Shown here: positions 55,602-64,000 of the stretch, in pieces
How positions within the stretch are numbered: position 1 is the stretch's first letter
Layout of the letters: the number at the start of each line of letters is the position of its first letter
Assembly: GCA_030248065.1 (NCBI GenBank)
Contig: JASAMV010008327.1
Location: 20,470 to 84,469, forward strand
Origin: Rhynchonema sp. JSB1_4
Taxonomy: Eukaryota; Nematoda; Chromadorea; Monhysterida; Xyalidae
DNA length: 64,000 nt
Direction of reading: 5' to 3'
Position numbers and translations under genes: made by a program
Notes under the pieces: generated by a model
Databases searched by the model: none
The model's input: only the letters and a program-made list of their open reading frames with translations
What the model was told of the DNA's origin: nothing

Positions 55602-57180
55602 TAAAATATAAGTAACCCGCCTCTCATAACATTATTTTTAAAATCGTACGACTGTGTCGGCGTGGCTGTCTTGTGGTCTGCGCCTATAAAAATGACATGA
55701 AAAACCATCTTGCACTTTCTATACATAGCTTATGTATCTTGATCTTTTATATTTTAATAATATTGGTAACGAAACTCATCAAAAGACTATCAGGTGAGGA
55801 AATTATTCGTCAAAATGTATGCGGCGCCCACCTTTCAAGAGCGAATAAGATTTGTGAGCTCCGGCGTTTCCGACCATGCCAGAAAACATTTCACACTCAA
55901 ACTTGTTGATTTTTGGGACTTAAAACTTGTTAACCATTTAAATCGTGTTTGATTTTCAAAAATTCATTTGAGATTCATCATATAAAAATGTTCTCGTGGC
56001 CACTAAACAACCCAATAGTCGACTGCATTGCATCGGGCATACTTGCAGTGATTGACCATCTGCTGAGTTGGTATTCTTGGGGCCCCTGCTGCCACATCCA
56101 GCTCTACCGCGATCTCATGTACACAATTGTACCCATATGCCTCTATCTGGAATTCTGTGTTCCCCCACTAACTTTCGTTTCGTTTCGTTTTTCTTTTCGT
56201 TGTTGTAACCACAAGGCATATGCGCAACATCAGTCAGGGTTGGATTAAAAAATTTTTTTATTATCGAACTATTTTTAACAAAAAAAAAGTTTTTAAAATT
56301 TTTTTTAAAAATCACTTTTTTTTATTCCGGGCCCCCAAAAAATTGGTTTCTTGAAGAATGAAATTTCTGAAATCATGTTAGTTAGGTATGTTTTGAGGGA
56401 CACTAAAGAGAACTTTTTCACTGACTTGCATGTTTACGTCGATCACCCTTTGGTCATGACTTTGAGCACCTCGAAGGTAACTCTGTGGGTATATGTGACA
56501 GAGGGAAGACCAGGCTTCTGTTTGTGAATTTGGGGATAAATTTGAAGAGAGATAAAGACTTATACCATGCTCATTTTGTGTCACAAAAAAAGGAAAATGA
56601 CTAATCCACGACCACTGCAAACAGGCGAGCAACGTGGAGTCTGTTGATAGCTTACGACACGCTCAATAACTGTACAGTATATGGTATGGGGTGTCCTATA
56701 TTATACATGCAGCTATTGTTGGGATGTCTGGGAACTGTATGAGTCCATCACAACACCATTTCAAACTGAAATAGCGCTGCAGGCAATTTTTTGAGAATCA
56801 TGAGTAATAAAACACATGAAAACATGCCTTTTTACCTTAAAAAAGTCGGAAAATAACGAAAAAAAAGTGAAAAAATAATAAAAAAAGTGGACTTACTTTT
56901 TAAAATTTTAAAATAAAAAAAGTGGCCAACTTTTTTTTTGTTTAAAAAAATTTTTTTACAAAAAATTTTTTACTTTTTTTTAAATCCAACCCTGACATCA
57001 ATACAAGTTCAGTTACTCACAAGTGAGTGACCGAAACGTCATGTGAATGGCACCAAAACTCTGTTCTCACTGTTCAACACGGGGGGACGAGGCACGTTTC
57101 CGATCCCAGGGCGGCTCTTTTTTGGGCTAGAATTTTTCATCCTTTCTCCCTTTAGAAAAACCAGAAAGTCGACCTTTTAT
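55602..57180. other. Intergenic stretch with hAT insertion
   Basis: Holds the hAT MITE at 56235-56994. An open frame before it (55949-56248) encodes hydrophobic residues such as YTIVPICLYLEF and might be a remnant of the neighbouring four-pass membrane gene family, but I find no supporting splice structure. Otherwise featureless AT-rich DNA. Confidence 0.4.
56235..56994. mobile_element. hAT-type MITE, CAGGGTTGG type A, uninterrupted
   Basis: CAGGGTTGGATTAAAAAATT to TTTTTTAAATCCAACCCTG. The flanks ACATCAGT (56227-56234) and ACATCAAT (56995-57002) match at 7 of 8. The target itself includes ACATCAG, part of the dispersed motif. Interior as in the type A copies at 37500 and 50603, without insertion. 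Confidence 0.9.
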
Positions 57181-57186
57181 GTCCTG

Positions 57187-58131
57187 CGATGCATCGCGGT
57201 CAAGACGATTGGTCTTTACACTGGCCGTGATCGCTGTGGTATGTTGATTGGATGATTGGGTAAGGTGATTAATTTGCGACCAATTGATGGGGCTGATGAA
57301 ATTATTGGATGGCTGCTTGATCCTTTGTTTTATTGATCATTGAACAACGATATATTATTGGTGAGATATTAATCAACTGATTGGGTGCCAGATAAATTAA
57401 TTACTATAAAAATTGATTAATCAATTTATGATAAAACAATAGCAATAAAACGATTTAGTTCAGATCGCCTACCTGATATCGATTGTGCTCTGCTTCATCG
57501 GTGTCTGTGCGCACAACGGACAAATGATCTGTTTCTATCGCTGCATCACGGTTCGTTCGGCGTTAGTGGCAGTTGTTCACTGCACATCGTATTCACTTCC
57601 AACTCTTAAAAATTGATCAACAAAACTATTTCATTCAAACAGCTCGGCCGGCTGATCATGGAAACCATATTTCTGATCATTTTCGTCGTCAACGCAATCG
57701 CTTGGTATGAGTTCGCTCAAAATATTCAATTTGAAAATAGTCATAAGTCGATGTATCTGGCGATCTCGATCATGAGAATACGATCACAATTTGATTGGAG
57801 CAAAACCAATCACAGTTGGGCCAACGTTGAGAATTGCACCGACACCAAAGCGATGGTCGGCTATATGCGTGTCGATGATACTGCGAATTCTGCTCCTCAT
57901 CTTCCTCTAGTTGGTCGTGTTTGATTTTGAATCGATCAATATTCAGCATATTCACTCTGACATATTCAATCCACTAATGAAGTGTTTTGTTCATCGCTGA
58001 TCAATGATTTTTCAATAATTGATCAACTATTCACTCAACTTGATTGGGTCGATGGTTTTTTCAGCACGACGGCCTCCGACTGTCAGACCTACATCGAAAG
58101 CACCTCAAATGACGGACCATGCCCAGCTTGA
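57187..58131 (+). pseudogene. Four-pass membrane protein gene copy, left arm, truncated
   Basis: Matches the minus-strand copy at 60880-61995. Visible exons: 57187-57238 (end of exon 2), 57464-57550, 57643-about 57924, and 58065-58131, ending in TGA. The frames give IAYLISIVLCFIGVCAHNG and METIFLIIFVVNAIAWYEFA, two membrane spans, and a last exon CQTYIESTSNDGPCPA. Exon 1 and most of exon 2 are missing: similarity to the other arm starts abruptly near 57187. A C is lost in GATTGGTCTTT compared with GATTGGCTCTTT in the other copy. An extra G near 57866 shifts what would read GYIVSMILRILLLIFL, a fourth span, out of frame. I do not recognise the family for certain; it resembles short cysteine-rich four-TM proteins of ecdysozoans. 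Confidence 0.6.
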
Positions 58132-58137
58132 ACAGCG

Positions 58138-58143
58138 AATAAA
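58138..58143 (+). terminator. Polyadenylation signal of left-arm copy
   Basis: AATAAA seven bases after the TGA at 58129-58131. The matching position in the right arm also has AATAAA on the minus strand (60866-60871), so the signal predates the duplication. Confidence 0.6.
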
Positions 58144-58321
58144 TGGGAAAAGTTTATTCTTACAAAACAGTGAATGAGAGAAATTGGTTTTCTGACCAAA
58201 AATTAATTTTTAAAGTTACCAGAAAGAATTCAAAACTGATTTGTGATCAACGCAAGCACAACAATCTGACACTTTATGTGCAAATACAATGATTTGATCA
58301 CACTTGACCACGTGCGAGAGG

Positions 58322-58576
58322 TATTGGTCGCACAATGACTTTATAAGAATTGGTCAAATTTTTTTCCTGAATCGCAAAGCAGGCTAGTGACAGGGCAATG
58401 ACGTTGCGTTGCGCGATCACACACAAAACACGATAAAGAGAATTTTCAGACCTGCGGCAACGGGTGATCTGTAGATATTTCAGCTGAAAAGTTGAGAATG
58501 ACAAATAGCACATAGTAAGAGACTGAACGAAAATCAGGATGATTGATGAATCTATATGGTCATGGCGATACCAATA
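58322..58576. mobile_element. MITE, TTGGTCGCACAATG family (F), copy 2
   Basis: Starts TATTGGTCGCACAATGACTT and ends TATATGGTCATGGCGATACC. The interior is largely the reverse complement of copy 1: ACGTTGCGTTGCGCGATCAC and CAATGACG on this strand, complementary to 48428-48460. The equivalent of the central motif is degraded (TTTTCAGACC). Confidence 0.65.
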
Positions 58577-60879
58577 AACTGTTGGAGTGTACTAATTATT
58601 ATTTATTACAATTTGTAAAGAGTTGTTGAATTTGATCTGTTGGCAACAGTTGTGTTATCGGCACGAAAAATGTTTTGTGGCTTTTAAACATAAAGAGATA
58701 TTTAAATAGTTTTTAATTTTTTCAACACGTTTTGCTGGAAAAATGTTTTTGGGGTTTTTTGGACATAAAAGTTAAAGTTTTAAAACATAAAAGTTAATGA
58801 TTTAAACATGTTTTGTGTTTTTTAAACATGAAAGTTAAAGTTTTGAACATGTTTTGGGCTTTTTGAACATAAAAGTTTGTATGTTTCAAACATGTTTTTA
58901 ACATCTTTAACATGTTGTCAAACATCGTTCTTATACTGGAAAGTTAAGGTTTTAAACATGTTTTGTGTTTTTAAAAAACACAAAAAAACAAACCCGAAGG
59001 GGGACGGGAAAATAGGGGGGAGCGACCGGGCGGGGGGGGGGGGGGGGGCACGGCACGGCGCGGCGCGGCCGGGCGAGGGGGGGAATAAAAGTTAAAGTTT
59101 TAAACTTACAAGTTCAAGTTTTAAAGATGTTTTGTGTTTTTTGACAGTAAAAGTTAAAGTTTTAAACATGTTTTGTGTTTTTTTAACATAAAATTTGTAG
59201 CTTTAAACATGTTTTGTGTGTGGAAGCCTAAGCCTAAGTCTAGGCCTAGCCTAGAAGAAGAAGCTAGCGAGCGCTTGACCCTAATGAATAACAACCTCGT
59301 TGATGTCATGTGACCGGGTAGACCGATCCTATCCGATCACATTCGATCACCAAGCTAGATATCGACCTCGAATTTTTTCAACAGAAGACAGATTTCAAGA
59401 TTTTGGAGTAACTCTTGTGGGCGATCTTGCTACACTGTTAATGCTGATCTCAACGGTCGGTCTGACCTATCGGGTTGTTCATCATTGGGGTCCAAACGCG
59501 CACTAGGATCCACTAGGGCAGGTGACACGACGACGGATATCATATATCGTGATTGGCTGGACGATGCATCAATGGCACATGGAGAAACATTTTTGGCTGT
59601 TGTTGTAATTGTGTGAATGAACGAAACATCGCAATTGAACGATTGCGTGAGTGAATATACCCACCACATCCGGCCGCAACCGTCAACAGGATATGTGGGA
59701 GGAGCCTGATGTGCACAGTGAAACTCACATACGAAGGCGTCAGTGGTTGGTTGGTGGTTATTGTAGGAGAAAAATCAGCAGAAATAGGAAGAAGAAGAAA
59801 AACCGGGGGACAAACGGGAAGCAAAAACCACCAGCGTCTGTGGTCATTGCGTGTGAGTATCGTCCATGTGCCATTGATGCGTGCCTCGTCCAGCCAATCA
59901 CGTTGTAGGACATCTGTCGTCATGTCACCTGCCCTGGTGCACCCTGGTGCACCTGCGCTGAACAACCGACGATCAAACGACTGTTTATATCAGAACCTAC
60001 AGTGTTGCAAGATTGCAAAGTAGTTACTTTAAATTCTGAAATCTGTATTCTGTTAAAAATTCGAGGTCGATATCTAGTTGGTGTATTGAATTATTACAGG
60101 ATCGGTCTACCCGGTCACATAACATCAACGGAGGTTGTTATTCATTAGGGCCCAGGCGCTTGCTAGCTTCCTCTTTTAGGTAGGCCTAGGTTAGTGTTAA
60201 TAGGCTTCACAAAAACATGTTTAAAGCTAAATAATTTTGTTTAAAACCCTAAAACATGTTGAAAAAATGCTCTTTAACTTTCTTTTGTATGGTCAAAAAA
60301 CACAAACATTCTCTAAAATTTTGTAACTTGTAAGTTTAAAACTTTAACTTTTATTTTTTAAAACACAAAACATGTCCAAAACCTTACTTTCCAAATAGAG
60401 TTTAGAACGATGTTGACAGACAGTTCAGGTATAATAAAACACGGAAACATACAGTTTAGTCAAAAAGCAAAAAAACCGTTGAAACTTAGAACTTTCAGAT
60501 ATTTAAAAAGAGATATACATGTTTAAATTCATTTAAACTTTTATGTTTAAAAACTTTAACTTTTACTACCTCCAAAAGTCAAACGAGTTTATCTTTTCAC
60601 GTTTTAGCCACAAAAATCTTGAAATCTGTCATCTGTTGCCCTATTTTTTTCAATTTGTGTATAAAAATGAGAATACCAGCAGTCGATATGGCAAACTTGG
60701 TGATACGTGGTCAAGTGCTGCGATCAAATTTTTTATTTTCACATAAAGTGTTCCATTGTTGTGCTCCGCGTCAGGCAATAGTTTTGATTCTTTTGTAACT
60801 TCAAAAATTTAATTTTTGGTCAAGAAACGTTTTATCGATTGTTTTGTAAGAATAAACTTTTCCCATTTATTTACTCCTT

Positions 60880-61995
60880 CAAGCTGGGCATCGTCGCCAT
60901 TTGGAGAGTGCTTTCATGCCTAAGGGATGCTACAGCATTGCATGTACTGTTGTGCTGAAAAAACATTTATCAAATTGAAAGTAGTGAATAGTTGATCAAT
61001 TATTGAAAAATCATTGATCAGCGATGAACAAAACACTTCATTAGTGGATTGAATATGTCAGAGTGAATATGCTGAATATTGATCGATTCAGAGAAGGGAA
61101 TCAAACAGACCAACTAGAGGAAGATGGAAGCAGAATCGCAGTATCATAGACACGATGTAGCCGACCATCGCTTCGGTGTCGGTGCAATTCTCAACGTTGG
61201 CCCAACTGTGATTGGTTTTGCTGCAATCAAATTTTGATCGTATTCATGATGAGATCGCCAATACATCGACTTATGACTGTTTTAATTGAATATTTTGACG
61301 AGCTATACCAAGCGATTGCGTTGACGACGAACATGATCAGAAATATGGTTTCCATGATCAGCCGGCCGAGCTGTTTGAATGAAATAGTTTTGTTGATCAA
61401 TTTTTAAGAGTTGGAAGTGAATACGATGTGCAGTGAACAACTGCCACTAACGCCGAACGAACCGTGATGCAGCGATAGAAACAGATCATTTGTCCGTTGT
61501 GCGCACAGACACCGATGAAGCAGAGCACAATCGATATCAGGTAGGCGATCTGAACTAAATCGTTTTATTGCTATTGTTTTATCATAAATTGATTAATCAA
61601 TTTTTATCAATATAATTAATTTATCTGGCACCCAATCAGTTGATTAATATTCACCCCCAATCCATGTCTGAGTTGTTCAATGATCAATAAAACAAAGGAT
61701 CAAGCAGCCATCCAATAATTTCATCAGCCCCATCAATTGGTCGCAAATTAATCACCTTACCCAATCATCCAATCAACATACCACAGCGATCACGGCCAGT
61801 GTAAAGAGCCAATCGTCTTGACCGCGATGCATCGGGTAGAAGTAGAAATTGATGAGGCCCACAAAGAGCAGGTCAATTATAAGCAGAATTTGCAGGCCGA
61901 TCTGGAATAGCGATTATGTGAATTCGCATGTATTCAATATTGCTGCCTCATTCACTCACCTTGATGTGAATACAGAAGCAGCAGCGATCGTTCAT
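60880..61995 (-). pseudogene. Four-pass membrane protein gene copy, right arm, decayed
   Basis: Exons on the minus strand: 61995-61960 (MNDRCCFCIHIK), 61901-61782 (IGLQILLIIDLLFVGLINFY then a loop PMHRGQDDW), 61549-61463 (IAYLISIVLCFIGVCAHNG) and exon 4 from 61370 (LGRLIMETIFLIMFVVNAIA). The first three exons are intact and in phase 0. Exon 4 frameshifts after AIAWY near 61305 relative to the left arm. The last exon (about 60960-60890) differs strongly from its partner and hits a stop. Either the gene is dying or this arm carries sequencing errors. The Cys-rich N terminus, about 12 residues before the first span, and about four spans describe the protein; its function is unknown. Confidence 0.55.
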
Positions 61996-62219
61996 TTTGA
62001 GTGATGTTTCGTATTTGTTTGATTTGAATTTTGGTGGTCAAGTTTTGGTGATTTGTGTGGAGTCAGTGTCGGTTTAGATTTTTGGCAAAAATTAGCTGGG
62101 GCTAGGCTGGTGATGATGATTGGATAAACTTTGCTTATTTGATCGTAGTCCCAAAATCAGTGCAAATAATAAAACCGTAAACAGGTAAATAAAATACCCA
62201 ACACCCTTGAGAAAAGAAA

Positions 62220-62760
62220 CAGCACGTGTTCAAACAGTGGCGAGGTTTTTTAAGTACAGATAATTCATAATTCAACGGAACTCATCCTGGTGGTTCCCGA
62301 AATCCCTAGTGCTTCACTTGGGTCAAAAAGAACAGTGTGGCCGGCTTTCCCGTACTCCTCCGCACGTGACTCGTTGAATTGGAAGAGATCGCGCGCCCTT
62401 TTTCGTAGAGAGATTCTGTGTGTTTTTGTGTTCTGTGTGTGTGAAACCAGTGTTGTGAGACTGCGAATAACCCTGTGTGATAAAGAATCGAGAAAGAAGA
62501 ACCCGCGGGATCCCATTCGTGAAGAAGCCTGCGTGAAACGCAGTCCCGGAGTGGCCATTGGCACTCGGCGGGGCCTTTTGTGAGGTTCAGTGTTTTGCCA
62601 TTGTTTGTGTGTTTAACCCCGTGTTTCCAGCTTAGGCCCGCCCGTTCGTGCCGTGGCCGGGTCTCCAAGCGTCCAGTGGAGGCCGTATCGTAAGGTGCCG
62701 GGCAGTGCCACGCCTTACGGTTACACGTGGTGAGCCGAACGAACGAATTCGAGAGGAGCG
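62220..62760 (+). other. Possible LTR or 5' untranslated region
   Basis: GC-richer sequence unlike the flanking AT-rich DNA, without a convincing ORF. It ends with GTTACACGTGGTGAGCCGAACG; the TGGTGAGCC could be a primer-binding site following a long terminal repeat. I cannot match it to a particular tRNA and no second LTR lies in the window, so this stays a suggestion. A gene promoter and untranslated exon are an equal alternative. Confidence 0.25.
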
Positions 62761-64000
62761 AAAGGAGAAGGGTAAAGTTTGAGAGGTTTGGGGGGGAAAT
62801 TTAAAATTTTTTTCCCTCCTAATTTTGGGGTTTTCGCACCATAAAACCCCCTAAATTTGTGTTGCGAGATCTCGCCCCGGCCGCCCCATCACCGCGCCCC
62901 GCACCCCACACATCTGCTGCGCGGGCCCGACCAAAAAAGGGCCCCGACTCGCCGTCTACCTACACCGAAGACAAGACAAAGCCAGAAGTTTGAACGAGGA
63001 CAGTCTGGGCCGCTCGCGATAGCTGCATAAGAAGGAGAGAACGACCCCCAGACGCAATATCGGAAACTTCTGGGCGGTGGTCTAGGGGGCAGGTAAGTGA
63101 TTAATAGGATAGTGAGCTTTTTGCCAGATTTTTTTCGGTTTTTTGAATTTTCGAATTGGGATTCTCGACGTCACCGGCTGCTCTACGAACCCCCAGCAGT
63201 CCGGGCATCACAACAAACCCAGGATCGATCGGGTTTGTTGCCAACGCGACGAACGAGACGAGAACCCCCCAGCGAAGAACCGAACGACAAGACGAAGGGC
63301 CGAGCCGAGCCGAGACGAAACCAGCGAAAAGGACCAGACATCGCGCGCAGCAGCTGAAAAAGTGATAAAATCACTTTTTCCGGAACCTAAAAGTACATTG
63401 CAACAGATATCTCACGAAAGTGAGATATAAAATTTGAAAAAGAAGCAAAAAAGCTTCAAATTTTGGGGCATTTTTCGGGATTTTGCATTTTAGGTGCAAA
63501 ATCACAAATTTCCACGGCAAGCCCCAGGAGTCATCGTCAAAAAGTTACGATTTAGTACTCAGAATATTCGCCGCGTCGTTGAATCCCTCGACAGAGCAAC
63601 AACAAAAAAGGAGCGAGGAACAAGTCGAAAACAGCACCAAAAACGACGTGCCTAGGAGCGAAAACGGCGGAAGGCGCGTGACCGACAACAAAAACAGCGT
63701 CATCGTGCACCCTAGCGTGTGGTTGTTCAAAAAGTGACAGCCACACGCTCGAGGCAACAGAACTCTCGCCAATTTTTCCATTTTTGATAAAAAACTTGTA
63801 AAAAACGACGGAAAAGCGGCAGAATTGAAAGTCGTCAGGATCAGAGAATCACGAAAATAAACAGCGATATTTGACGACAGTTTTCGCGAGTCAACTTTGT
63901 GGAACAGCGACGTAGGAGCCTCATCGACCGATCTACAGAAAGGTGCTGACGAACCAAGCTCGGTCGAAGGCGAAATCAACCGTATCGGACGCAAATCCAC
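62761..64000 (+). other. Unassigned leader with strong splice donor
   Basis: CTAGGGGGCAG|GTAAGTGATT at 63093 is a near-consensus splice donor, suggesting an untranslated exon ending at 63092. Downstream open frames (63097-63357, 63143-63430, 63483-63737) encode highly charged Arg/Glu/Lys-rich peptides without a domain I recognise. Such composition occurs in the leader and gag region of retroelements and in chance frames of purine-rich DNA. The sequence continues past the window. Confidence 0.3.

Larger units (their letters stand above)
57187..61880. repeat. Large inverted repeat (palindrome), about 4.7 kb
   Basis: The left arm from 57187 and the right arm ending near 61880 are reverse complements in blocks. 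Gene exons pair 57464-57550 with 61549-61463. TTTAAACATGTTTTGTG repeats pair 58690-59220 with 60230-60560. ATATCGACCTCGAATTTTT and its flank pair 59365-59380 with 60060-60080, and GATTGGCTGGACGATGCAT near 59551 pairs with its complement near 59890. The centre is near 59715. Arms differ by many substitutions and indels, and a G/C-rich block (59026-59085) is present only on the left. Confidence 0.75.

Noticed and set aside
59540..59965. 141-aa minus-strand frame at the palindrome centre
   Set aside because: Lies across the inverted-repeat centre with mirror frames on the other strand; no domain.
57187..61880. Palindrome as a simple sequencing strand-switch artefact
   Set aside because: Arms differ too much (whole last exon, missing exon 1, one-sided GC block) for two reads of one molecule; still needs spanning reads.
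1..64000. tRNA, rRNA, CRISPR array, bacterial operon structure
   Set aside because: No cloverleaf, rRNA core or regularly spaced repeat array seen; the gene structure is eukaryotic throughout.

Overview
This is a eukaryotic, almost certainly invertebrate animal, genomic window. Genes have many short exons with GT-AG introns whose 3' ends read TTTCAG, TTGCAG or TTCCAG. The proteins are animal nuclear-pore, class C GPCR, thyroglobulin-type-1 and UBA-PTH2 families. A short cysteine-rich four-pass membrane protein resembles those common in nematodes and related ecdysozoans. I cannot fix the phylum: a nematode outside the well-studied clades or a tardigrade would both fit. All gene models were built by hand from splice sites and reading phase; every join given keeps phase.

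Layout. 1-27139 (+): 53 exons (2069 codons plus stop) of the nuclear basket protein TPR, whose 5' end lies outside the window. 27768-30516 (+): peptidyl-tRNA hydrolase 2 with a long disordered N terminus and a UBA domain (347 aa). 32098-36377 (+): hydroxypyruvate isomerase-like protein (265 aa, 9 exons). 39155-47313 (-): a 17-exon metabotropic-glutamate-receptor-like class C GPCR (about 1041 aa) that has lost several glutamate-contacting residues. 54785-55601 (+): a 120-aa secreted protein with one thyroglobulin type-1-like domain. 57187-61995: an inverted pair of decayed copies of a four-pass membrane protein gene forming a palindrome of about 4.7 kb. 62200-64000: GC-richer unassigned sequence, possibly the start of an LTR element or of another gene.

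Introns and intergenic stretches are full of small non-autonomous DNA transposons. Several are clear hAT-type elements with 8-bp target duplications, including two families nested in each other in opposite order at 37.5-39.0 kb and 50.3-51.6 kb, plus several foldback (palindromic) families.

The most unusual signal is a dispersed short motif, GTGAAACATCAGC. Its core TGAAACAT occurs about 48 times on the two strands where about 2 are expected by chance. It lies in introns, in intergenic DNA, at the centres of unrelated foldback elements, and in a few exons in one reading frame (Glu-Thr-Ser). It is not the terminus of any transposon I can define, so I propose it as a candidate recognition site for a sequence-specific chromosomal protein.
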